Shown here piece by piece: positions 31,252 to 41,554 of a stretch of 64,000 nucleotides of DNA. The notes under the pieces were generated by a model. That model ran no database searches, was not told the DNA's origin, and saw only the letters and a list, made by a program, of their open reading frames with translations. Within the stretch, counting starts at the first letter, position 1. Each line of letters opens with the position of its first letter. Both the position numbers and the translations under genes were made by a program. Origin of the DNA: Ophiobolus disseminans (taxonomy: Eukaryota; Ascomycota; Dothideomycetes; Pleosporales; Phaeosphaeriaceae); contig MU006225.1 in NCBI GenBank assembly GCA_010093685.1, forward strand, positions 6,507 to 70,506, in the 5' to 3' direction.

Positions 31252-33239
31252 TCAAGACAGCCCAAGCTCCCTAATAATAATTTCCGCAGCCTTCTCCCCA
31301 ATCGCAACCGCCGTATTCATAGTATTCGCCCCAACATTCCCCGGCGGAACACTCATATCCGCCACCTTAAGTCCCTGCACCCCAAACACATTCAACTGCC
31401 CATCCACAACAGCCCCGTCCTCGCTCTTGCCCATACGGCACGTCCCCAAAGAGTGCCACGTAGTCCCCACATGTTCTCTCGCCCACTGCTTAATCACCTC
31501 ATCATCCTGGGCCGAGTACACAATATCTTTCACATCGCCGTCCAGCTCGCGCTCAAGCCTGACCGGCGCGGCATTCGAGTCAGCTGCAAACTTAGGATGC
31601 AGAATATCTACTTCGCCGCGGTACGTCTTCATACGCCGGAATATTTCGCGTTGTTTCTTGTATGCCCAGAGATGCTTAAGGATATCCACATCCTCGGGAT
31701 CTGAGAAGAATCCGGTTTGGAATTCCGGCTTATCTTCTACTTCACGACCCGATATGTGAATCGATCCACGCGATAACGGATAGCCGGTGAAGACAGAGGA
31801 CGTGAGATATTGTCCGGCGGGAACGAGGGATGGGTCGGTTGGGAAACTAGGGGATGTTAGCATGGGGATGGATGGTTAGTGATAAGGGGCTTACGCGTTT
31901 ACGAGCGCGGTGAGGAGTAAGGGCTTGTTGATATTATCGCGGTATTCTGCGTTCCAGGCTTCTTGGAATGCTGGGCCGAGTGCAGCTACTTCCTCGTCAG
32001 TGGGGCGTAGTTTTCCCGTTACATCTTGTGCGTTCCAGCCTAGGATTGGGGATTTCTTTTCGATCGCTTCTGCGGCGTTTAGACGTCCTGAGAACAAGGC
32101 ATCGAGTGTTTCGTCTTCGTTTAGGCTGGTGTGGTATGGGTATGTGATGAGGTGGTGGTCTTGGTAGTTCTCGCCGACGCTGAGAAGCGCGGAGACGACG
32201 GGGATGTTGTGCTTGGTCAGGATTTCTGGGTTGCCGATTCCGGATCGCTCGAGGATAAGGGGCGTTCCCAGGGCGCCGGCGGAGACGATTACTAGCTTTC
32301 TTGCCTTGATCGTGGACCAGGTGCCATTCTCCTGCACCTTTGGGTTTGGCCTGATCTCCACCCCAACAGCTTTCTTTCCTTCAAAAATGACGCGATTGAC
32401 TTGCGTGTCGACCAATACTTTCAATCCTGGAGACTTCCCACTCTTGATCTTGTAATGTACGTATTTGGTCGCTGTATCCTGTCGCACGCCGTCGGGCCCG
32501 ATGAAGCGCATAGCAGGCTGGACGCCATTATTGAAGTCGAGAGCGGATAGATCCTCGATCTCAGGATACCCCACCTGGCCCGCAGCTTGAATAAAATCCC
32601 TTGTCGGACGATTTGCGCGGTATGTACCTTCCGAAACAACCATAGGCCCTTCATGCCCATGCACAAACCTTGGTCCGGGTCCGAGGTACGTCTCTTGCTA
32701 GGCAGTATCAGTAAATCCTTGGGTATGAAGGTAACAATAGCACCAAATTCAACGCTCAAGACTGCTGTATAGACGGTGCAAACCTTTTGCAAATAAGGGA
32801 TCATATCCTCCGCCTTCCAGCCCGGCACATTCCAAGCATCGAAATCTCCGCGTTGAGCCCGCGAGTACATCATCAAATTCATCGATGACCCGCCTCCAAG
32901 CGTGCCTCCAGACGGCACAACCAGCGCCCTATTGCTGAGTTGCTTCTCAGCGCGTCCCTCGTAGAAGAGCGTCGCATTGCTCGTGGGCAGGAGCCCGCCC
33001 ATGAACAGGGCTGGATGCACAACGGTCGGCACGTCGAGGTTGTTTGGACCTTGTTCGATGACTAGTATGGATAACTTGGGGTCTGCTTCTGCGAGGCGTC
33101 CAGCGACGACGCATGCAGCTGTGCCACCTGGGATTGTCAGTACTGGCACTATACACCCATGAAGGTGGTACTTACCTCCCGCAATAATCACGTCTACCTC
33201 TAATTGGCCCTCAGGAAGATTTTGGAATATCGACGCCAT
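31252..33239 (-). CDS. GMC oxidoreductase, alcohol-oxidase type
   Basis: Exons 33239-33176, 33127-32784, 32697-31895, 31846-31252 close in phase to 601 residues. The FAD dinucleotide-binding motif VIIAGGGTAACVVAGRLAE spans intron 1. GMC signature 1 reads GGTLGGGSSMN and signature 2 SAGALGTPLILERSG. The C-terminal active site shows TTWHSLGTCRMG (catalytic His) and PGNVGANTMNTAVAIGEKAA (second His/Asn position is Asn). The order and wording match fungal alcohol (methanol) oxidases of the glucose-methanol-choline family, which oxidise short alcohols to aldehydes and release H2O2, normally in peroxisomes. No signal peptide is seen, and the C-terminus (RELGLS) is not a standard PTS1, so location is open. 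Confidence 0.85.
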
Positions 33240-33823
33240 TGTACTTTACGAGGGTGTTGTTGGATTCGCAACTGACTGAAGCTGAATTATGTATCTTGCT
33301 TCATTAGCCTAATAGGCAAAGAAAACTGTGCCACATTCATGATTGACGTTTGGATGAGTCGCGGCGAAGCGTCTTTCTAATTGCGGCCACGCTTACCATG
33401 TCAGCTTACTCGCCGCGCAGTTAAATTACGCACCAATAGCTGCCGCCCAGGAAGGCAAAGCACTCGGCACAGATATTTGACTGGGATGTTGGAATTCTTC
33501 TCGTACGACACGCTTCGTGCGTAAAACACGTGCGTTGTGCCACCTTCCTGTTTCTCGATGACCTGATGGCCCTAGAAGTAACACGAGAGCGCACTCCAAG
33601 TTCGTCCGTATTACACGGCTGTTTGAGGCTTGCGTGGAGCGTGTGCGCTTTTAAGAGGAGGACTAACGCTGATGGTCAGGTAAGTTCTACTCGCTAAGAG
33701 AGCGCATCAAACAAGCAGCGAGACCTGGCATCGGAAAGACGAAGCGGACCGGTACCTGCGTAGTTACACGATGTTGACCAATTTTATAACGATATTGACA
33801 CAACCTTAAAACTTCAACCAGAG
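33240..33823. other. Intergenic region
   Basis: About 580 bases, promoter side of the GMC oxidase gene; nothing else recognised. Confidence 0.55.
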
Positions 33824-34890
33824 TTAAACGTAGAAACGTTGAGGCAGCGCCAAGGACATTACGGTAGTCAGCCACCGTCGCACCCTGTTTCTTTGTCGTG
33901 CCTTATTCCTCAGACTTAGATTCATCTCGTCCTGTAGTGGAAGGCCGATGGAATTTTCTACATCAGCAACAGAAAGAGTCCCGGTCATCTCTACATTCGT
34001 TGGCTCCAACTCTCTGATTTCCTCAGCCTGGTTTGCCAGCAACGATGGAATGTCGGATTCAGCTACCATCCCAATGTCCTTTGACTCCACATCATAGCTC
34101 AGCAGCTCTTGCTGCCCATAGTGAACGCAAGCGGTCGGCGGAAGATCTGCCAATCCGGGTGCCATATGCACCATGACCGGTACCTTGGTAATCATCTTAT
34201 CTCTATCTTTCCGAAGACGAGCCGAAAAATCGCTTGCTGAGTACACGATGCCTTGTTCTGCAACAGGGCGAGGCAATATCGCGAATTTAAAGCGGTTTCT
34301 ATCTATAGATATAGAGTAGGCCACAAGGAAAGCATCTTGACGGTGGAGCACAACGAATCGACGATCTCCAAATAGTTGGGATCTTAAGGATTTCTTGGAA
34401 GTCTTCGTTTTCTGTGGGACTGCGAAGACTCTTCCCACCGCATAGAAGTCTGTCTCCCTCACAGCGAAATCCGGGGCCGCTTCTTCGCCGCCGGGGTTTT
34501 TTTTGGCTGCTTTTGCTTTTCTTCCAACGAAACGAGAAGTCTCAGATTCTTTTGAGGACCAATGATTTGTCCAGAAATATCCGCTTGGGGGGTATCTGCG
34601 GTCTGTTGCTACACTAACTCACTTGTGGCCTCTTCGCGTGTTTCAATTTGTTTGTCTGCAGCTTTAGGGTTCGATATTGCAATTGTGGAACCCATCCGGG
34701 AACGCCTCTTGATGTTTATCAATGGCACTAAAGGCGCGCTCTCATTTGGCGGGAGGTAGATTGCCCGGAAGTATTTCAACTTGAATGGCCAAACAAATCC
34801 AAGCCATGATTTGGAAGAATGAGCTCTCTGGATGTCATCTTCGTACACTAAGCTCGATGCTGTCTCTCTTCGTAATATTCCTTCTCTGGA
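33824..34890 (-). pseudogene. DUF6590-like protein, frameshifted
   Basis: From about 34490 down to 33824 the frame reads DFAVRETDFYAVGRVFAVPQ, then RRFVVLHRQDAFLVAYSI, AEQGIVYS, a VHYGQ...IGMV stretch and a polar tail. This is the layout of fungal DUF6590 domains (start RE-FF-GRVF, RRFVV, HGIVY). Upstream, a different frame (34893-34609) has an N-terminal segment and a TAG at 34609-34611, then continues towards an A7 run near 34500 where the frame shifts into the DUF6590 frame. I infer a gene broken by one stop (one C-to-T from CAG) and one homopolymer frameshift; a sequencing error at the A7 run could explain the latter. Function of the domain is unknown. Confidence 0.55.
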
Positions 34891-34977
34891 CATGCCACCT
34901 GATGTAGATCGATGCTCTGCAAAGGGTAGTAGCGCGTTGCGCGGATCTAGATCTGCAATGCTCTCGTTCGGTCCTGT

Positions 34978-36352
34978 TTATAGTGTATTATTGTTTTGGT
35001 CAATTCTTGTGTTTGTCCCTTGGTGTTTGGATTGGTCTCCAGGTTCCCCAGCTACATTGCCTTCTTCTCGTGGTGTGGGCGAATTGCCCGAGGGTGGCGG
35101 CCCCCGACTCTGCCTGGAAGATCCTGTGTGTGATCCTTGACCTCGCTTGAGACAGGGAAACAGGCTTTCCAAATCCCTTTTCCAATCATCCCTACACATT
35201 GTCACGAAGAGGAATGCAGCATGCACAATGGTAGCAGTAGCTACTACAATTGCGATGACTTGACCGACTGAATAAATTCGAGAAGCTGGGTTGTAGGTGT
35301 GAGGCTTGTATCGTCACCTCTGCTGAGATCATGGAGGCAATCGCAAAAACGCCGACGAAAGCGCGCATGCAATAGATACAGTGGCCGGGTATTCATCGTA
35401 TTTTTTTTCCATGAACAAAGGTGCGACTTTCAATAGGCTTTCCTCTGTCTTTCTCAGATTTGTCGAATATGGTAGTGTTGTAAGCAGAAAAAAAGGCTGA
35501 GTGGCCGAACGCAACCAGACGTAAGACGTAGTATGCCCGAAAGACAGATATGTCGCGTCCCAAATCTGTTGAGCAGTTGCTAAGTAACGACCATCAGAAT
35601 ACTGACAGGCGTTTGCAATTGTCGGAGGCAAACGCGCCATTGTAGTAATTAACGACGAGAATTGGCAACATAACCAGACCAAACAATTGTGTCAGGATTA
35701 GAAGAATGACCTGCCACCTAGCCGCTAATGTTTGCTTTGCCGAAAAAGGTTTGTGCAGCGCCAAGTTTTAAGCATCGAATATCATAAAACCGATTGTAGC
35801 GTCCATGGAAGTTAACGTCTCCCGCCCCAGCTGAATTAACAGAGCAACACCAAGTGAAATGTGTGTGATCATCAGGCCACTCCCAATCTCTTTAATTTCG
35901 GTGTCGTTTGGATGGAAAAGCCCAACGAGACTAATGATTAATAGAACACCTCCCTGTGCCCATATGGAGAATCGTACCCCATCTCCTGCAATGTCGGCAT
36001 CAAGGTTGATCTTGCAGCGCACGTCTTGATCTTATGAGACTCGACCTTGGTTTGCAAAAACAATCGATTTAAGAACAATAGCCAAAGAGGCTACGAAGGT
36101 TGGTACGATCAATTGTCGCGTAGTGTTCCGAAATCTTGGCTGCCAGATCGCGCGCCAGAATGTCTCCTTTTGCTCGGTGGAAGTATCATCGTCCTTGGGT
36201 GATTGCCAACCCGAGGAAACGTTTGCGGAAGATCCGCTGGAAGAAGTCGAAGGCTTGTCTCCGAGATAGCACAGTTCCAACGCCGTTACAAGACATAGAA
36301 GTATAAGCAGTAGCACTACGATCGCCAGCCTTGCGCCGATATCTAGGGCCAT
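34978..36352 (-). pseudogene. Multi-pass membrane protein gene killed by RIP-type stops
   Basis: From MALDIGARLAIVVLLL at 36352 one frame can be followed through four stops: TAA 36032-36034, TAA 35768-35770, TGA 35594-35596 and TGA 35393-35395. The first two are one C-to-T from CAA (the second sits in MIFDA*NLAL, where Gln fits), the other two one G-to-A from TGG (SVF*WSLLSNC, KIR*IPGHC). Between them is a recognisable fungal family of unknown function: CKINLDADIAGDGVRFSIW, QTLAARWQV, and several hydrophobic helices. After a one-base shift near 35300 the last helix (VGQVIAIVVATATIVHAAFL) and a polar tail run to TAA at 34978. The pattern is what RIP leaves. The gene is dead as assembled. Confidence 0.75.
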
Positions 36353-37126
36353 GGTGACTGTAATCTGCGTCGCGAAATTTTTCAAGCTGAAGTGTCAGTG
36401 AAGGGAAATGTGTCTGTCCCCAAGATATTGAGAATTGACTTGTGCTTGAGAAGGCTGACGTCAAAACACATGGTTTGTCGAGTGTGCCCCTCAAAACTCA
36501 GCTAACAATGAACAACGCATACATATTTCCTGCAGCGTAAACACATGAAGCTGGCCCGTCTAGCCAATGCCGACGCATTTTCTTCGCCAAATGCATGTAG
36601 CTAACAGGCTACTCAGACCTACTGGGAAGGCTTTGAAAGTGAACAATTTGGGCAGATCTTTGCCGCGACGGCCGGGGTGACAGAGGGAAGGCGCCACGCG
36701 ACGTCGGGAACAACAGTGATCGTTATCCATAGTAGGGTACCGGTACTAGGTACCTTTAGCGCAGTACTTGGCAGCAGATACCATCTACAATTAATGTCTC
36801 CTTCGAGAAAGAAACACAGTCCTAGACTTCCTGAAATACAGGCTAGCCTGCATGCTCACATCGTAGGATCAGATCAGGCTGGAATAAACCCAGCAGCAGC
36901 ATAGTTGGGTAAGAGAGGGAAAGCATCATCATCACGTACAGATATCGTTCATAAGCAGAACTAACACTTACAAACAATATATTCTAACTCGCAAGGGAAG
37001 CGCATCAAGAAGTTACCAGGATTTGGCATACGGTAAGGAAGACACATCCATCCAGCAGGCGTGTGATCTCAAACAACAAAGCTTACCTGAGCACGTATGA
37101 CCCAACAGACAACCCCTCAAAGCTCC
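36353..37126. other. Gene-free stretch
   Basis: About 770 bases between the dead membrane-protein gene and the small secreted protein; no supported ORF, repeat or RNA gene. Confidence 0.55.
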
Positions 37127-37641
37127 TCACCCAGTCCTACACCCGGTATCCGCAATCCAGTTATCACGATTCGCCTTAAGTCTAAACCAATACCAAGCAT
37201 CTCCCGCCGGTCCTCGCGCTCCACTCCCATCCACAAACCAGGTGCCGCCATCAATATTTGCGCTCCATCCGCACTGCAGATTGGTCCAGAAGTCTACGAC
37301 TAGAGTCAGCTCAAAGCTACATCAGTACTGAGAACATGACCAACATACCACCCTCCCAGTACTTGCAGAACGCCGCTGGGTTGGTGCCCTCGGCGGAGAA
37401 CACGGTGCGCCAGCGCGAAAGCCCGTTTTCGACCCACAGGTCGCGCTGGCGGGCGTTGACGACGCAGTTTGCTTTGGATTCTACGGGGAAAATTAGGATT
37501 GTCGGGGCTGAAGGGGCGAGTCGTGCAGTAGAGATGAGACGTACTGGCTTCGAGGGTGTTGTTGATTGGGAGGGCAGCACCCGCTATGAGGAGGGGGAGA
37601 GTGGCGAGAGCCTGAATGAGAGAGATCTTGGAGAAGAACAT
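37127..37641 (-). CDS. Small secreted protein, effector candidate
   Basis: Exons 37641-37545, 37480-37349 and 37293-37127 close in phase to 131 residues. A signal peptide (MFFSKISLIQALATLPLLIAG) is followed by a mature protein of about 110 residues with four Cys (ANCVV, AFCKYW, NLQCGW, TGCRTG), many Trp, and the stretch KANRDNWIADTGCRTG at the very end. Not recognised as a known family. Size, secretion signal and even cysteine number are those of fungal effectors or small secreted adhesins. It lies between a RIP-killed gene and a tandem-repeat array, a typical effector neighbourhood. Confidence 0.7.
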
Positions 37642-38149
37642 GATGGCGGAGTACTTGATCGACTGAGATGTGGTGAGACTGGATAAAGGCGCGTTTGGTG
37701 ACCCGTGATGGATCCAAAAGGCGATCCCCTTCCTCTTTATATGTTTCCGACATCAACGTACTCGTCCTACAATTCCGCACAGGCCCCAGTAGGTGGCTGT
37801 CATTTCTTACGATCATTTCATGACGTAACATATCAATTTCTGGGTTGCTGTGTGCTCTCATCCACACGACCATATTTCCGCGCACTTCAGCTTCATTCGC
37901 ACCAACCCCAAATCACGACCTTGGCGAGTCAGATGAAGAAGCCCCAATTTCGCCTCCTTGGTCCTCTTCCCCCCCAGGCTTCCGATCGTTTCGCAATGTA
38001 ACACCAGGCTCCAATCATCGCGAGCTCTCGTCCACGCATCGTCAGTTCCGAGAAGCTCAGCTCCGTTTGCTGCAACCCCCTACTTCGAGATTATCGAGTA
38101 AAATACGAAAGCTACAATGTAGCCTCCCTCGTCCTTTTGAGGTCCTCTG
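37642..38149. other. Intergenic region upstream of the small secreted protein
   Basis: About 500 bases; promoter of the secreted-protein gene and approach to the tandem repeats. Overlapping short ORFs only. Confidence 0.5.
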
Positions 38150-38870
38150 CGATTCCCTTTTCAGGCTAGTCTCAAGCCGATAGAAAGGTGTTCGTCTGGC
38201 ATCGACGAGGCTGAAGGCTACTAGGCACGCGCTCAACCATGTGATTCTTGCCAATCAGCTTAGTGGCATCTGGCACAGCCATCTCGCCACCTTCGTCTCC
38301 TTTGTTCTCCTCTCCAGAAATCTCTTACGCGTACTACTTCCTTGACAGCTAGACTCAGCCTAATAAAGTTGCGTTCGTCCTACATCAACGAGGCTGAATG
38401 TACCTAGGTAAGTAGGCAAAGCTCAGCAATCGTATCAACTCAGGAGCTTCTGGCACAGCCATCTCGCCACATTCGCCTCCTTCGTCCCCTTCCTCAGGCT
38501 GGTATATCTGTCATCTTTTGTCCTGGTTATTCTCAGCCTAACAAAAACGCGTTCGTAATACATCAACGAGGCTGAAGGCAACGAAGCATACGCACAACCA
38601 AACGATCATTATCTAGGTACCAATCAGCTCGGTAGCGCCTGGCGCAACCATATAGACACATTGCCTCCTTCGTCCTCTCCAGAAATCTCTTACGCGTACT
38701 ATTCCCTTCCAGGCTATTCTCAGCCTGAGACAAAGGTGTTCGTCCTACATCAACAAGGCTGAAGGCAACAAGGCGTATACCTACACATCCAATCAGCTTA
38801 GTGGCGAGTCGTACAGCCATCTCAAAATAATCTGACCGACTAGTTGGGTGGGTAGGGGCGGAAAACAAAG
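38150..38870. repeat. Four tandem copies of a ~180-bp repeat
   Basis: Copies are phased almost exactly 180 bases apart: the core gttcgtc-tacatcaacgaggctgaaggcaac occurs at about 38190, 38373, 38550 and 38738. Each core is the right arm of a short hairpin (ctcagcct ... aggctga). Between cores lie shared blocks ccaatcagcttagtggc, tctggcacagccatctcgccac and ctctccagaaatctcttacgcgtact. Copies are diverged (roughly 70-85 percent by eye). On the minus strand the core reads LVAFSLVD-GRTP in open frame in at least two copies. Satellite-like array or repeat inside a decayed element. Confidence 0.8.
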
Positions 38871-39348
38871 ATAGGTGGGGTGCGTCTTGCTTCGCGGCGA
38901 AGTTCTTGTTTGCCACAAGCTTTGCGCCTTGTTGCCTGGAGGCTTGTAGAGGTATGAGCATCGTTTGGCTGGCAATGCTGGGTATAGGTAGATAGTGCTA
39001 CCGTGGAGTAGTAAGTTAAGTTCAGCTTCGGTCGAATGAGAGGGTGTACTACTTCCTAGATGGTTTCCCGGCGACCGTGGGACGAAGTGAATTCAGTCGG
39101 GTGGCGACGCACAGTTGTCGTGAGTAGGAAGGTAACTGAATGCGTGCGCGAGCGGAAGATGGACTCGTGTTATTGAACGCAGGCAGTAATGTTGGGTTAA
39201 TACGGCAACATCATGACGCGTCTACGATTCGCTCATTACCTTAGCATCAATTGCCATAGGCTTCAGAATCACACTCACAAGCCTTATTCCATCATGACCA
39301 CTTCATACCCACACTCCAATTCCACTCCCAGCGCCCCTAACCTACTCA

Positions 39349-41148
39349 TCAAACCCTACAAAGCCCCCCCTTCCCCTCATCAACCCACCCCTCGCTCCCC
39401 ACACACGTCGGGCAATAAAACACCCCCTCGGGATCATACTTCCCCTTCACCCCAAGCAACTCGCCATACCCCTCTCCATAAAACGTCTCTCTCCACTCCG
39501 GATCCAAGCGATCCCCCTCATTCATATACCCCCCCGTCCGCGGCGCAAGCACCTTCTGCGCCCTACCTTTAACATTCGTAACATTATTTCGTACATACGC
39601 TTTAACCTGCTCGCTCGAGCCAGGCGCCCAGCCCCAGCCGACGATGTGCGCGAAGGCTGAGGTGCGCCATGCGGTGTGCAGGGATGAATAGGGGTCGAGG
39701 CCGATGCGTTGCGGGGAGACGAGGAGGAGGACGTTAGACACGAAGTCTTGCGGTGAGCCGGATGCTATTTCGATGTACGTGCGGACTTTGCTGAAGTTTG
39801 AGACTGATGAGGCGGAGAAGAGACGAGATGTAAGTGCTGCTTCGCTGCCTACTGGGCCGCCGAGGCCGGATTCGGTGTCGTACATTGGCCAGTAGGATGG
39901 GTATTGTTTGTATGTTTCGTTTACTCTAATCACAACATCGAGCCTTTCTAGCTCCTTGTGCATTGGTGCGAATGCGGCTTTGGCTTCTGCGATGGTTTTG
40001 CCAATGGTCCAGAAGTCGTGGTAGTAGCCGATGGAAGTGTTGCCGAAGATGGGTGAGAGGCTGTTCAGGAACCAGTATCCGTAGCCGGCGAAGCCAGCGT
40101 CGTTCATGGCCGGGTATTGCTGGAACAGCACGGCGACGGCGTCGAGTAATGCCGAGACATTCTTGTTGATGGGGACGATTTCGAGTCGCTGTACTGCAAT
40201 GACTGCAACGTTCGGATGGGCTTTCATCGTGAAGCTCAATGCAACCGCATAGCCTGGTCCGCCGCCACGGAAAGCTTTGTACAGATCGGAGTTCTCGCAC
40301 GCATTAGCAGTGACGACTATTCCGTCTGCAAGCACGACTTCGACTTCGAGGATTTGATCGGCGCCCATGCCGTAATTGCGAGTCGCTGGGCCGTGGCCTC
40401 CACCTGTTGCCCATCCACCCACTGCGCCGACAGATAGGCTGCCACCACCCACCATGATGACATTGTGCTCTTTGGCAACTACATGGACGTCGCGCCATTG
40501 ATATGCGCCGCCGATCTTTATGGCGCTGCCGTTCCAAGCACTCTTTGTACAGCCATTAAAGGGTGAGAAACTGGGTTGGAAGTCGATGCCGTTGCGGTGG
40601 TATCGCAGCCACAGCTCTAAGCTGCCGAATCCATCAGATCGGCCGTTGATATCGTGACCAGTGCTCTTGGTCACCAGTCTTATATTGTGCTCTCTCGCGA
40701 ATGCGATTGTGCGCTGAATGTGTTCTGTCGTAGTGGCATTGACAGCATACCTCGGATTTGACCCGAGTGTGCATGATTTTGGTGTCGCGCCGCTTGTGTA
40801 GTTGACCGGAGGACACGTGATATTCACTGGATACGCTAGCCCTAGTGGCTCCGTGGTGTGAAAGTCCTGATTCGACCAGTTATTCACCACCGAGGCACAT
40901 GCGGTACGATCTTCATCAGGTCCCGGGTAGCATGATCGAGCGAGAGGCTCCGTCTTGATAAGCCGTCCGTCGACCTGATCGTTCAGGTCTTCCCACACAG
41001 CTTGCGATGGCCAGCACCCGTCGTTGGGACCCTGCAGAGTGTTAGTGATTGTTCACGGAAGTGTAGTTTGAAAGCAACTAACGCATCTACATCGCGCACT
41101 AGTTACTGCTGCGAGTCCCAATAAAAAATAGATAAGTGACACTTTCAT
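39349..41148 (-). CDS. Secreted FAD-linked oxidase (PCMH/BBE-type, isoamyl-alcohol-oxidase-like)
   Basis: Exon 1 41148-41083 encodes the signal peptide (MKVSLIYFLLGLAAVTSA) and exon 2 41031-39349 the rest; phase 0, 582 residues. The start at 41148 is chosen over 41253 because it begins at the signal peptide. Domains: N-terminal GPNDGCWPSQAVWEDL, FAD_binding_4 core with RLVTKSTGHDINGRSDGFGS (His candidate for covalent flavin), MVGGGSLSVGAVGGWATGGG and HGPATRNYGMGADQILEVEV, C-terminal BBE segment with DPEGVFYCPTCVGSEGW. Family members oxidise alcohols, sugars or secondary metabolites; this wording resembles fungal MreA-type isoamyl alcohol oxidases. Many N-glycosylation sites. Confidence 0.8.
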
Positions 41149-41554
41149 TCTTTTTCTGTGAGTCGGTGTATAACAAGCAACAAAATTCATGCGACAAGAA
41201 TGCAAAGCAATCTCTAGTAGGACATCCTCGAAGGTCGAGGGGTAAGAACCCAAGGGGCAAGTGCTACGACTTGGCCAATGGATTTACCGCAGGAGGAAAA
41301 GCATGGATTTGGCGTCGAGCGAAAGCTAGTCGGAAGATATCAAAAGGCGGCAAATCATCCTCGTGTGTTCACGAAGATCGGTACGTCTCGATAGAACTTG
41401 ACCATTAGCACAGGGCACACGGCCAGCCACACCATGCTGTAGGTCAGCACTTGCAAGGTTAACAACGCCACAACCAAACCATTGGGTGCTTATTCGTAAA
41501 CTCCATTGGCTGCTCTCCAGCCTTTGGATATCTCAGCTTCCTAAACAAGCCATC
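41149..41554. other. Intergenic region
   Basis: About 400 bases between two minus-strand genes; promoter of the FAD oxidase. Nothing else seen. Confidence 0.55.
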
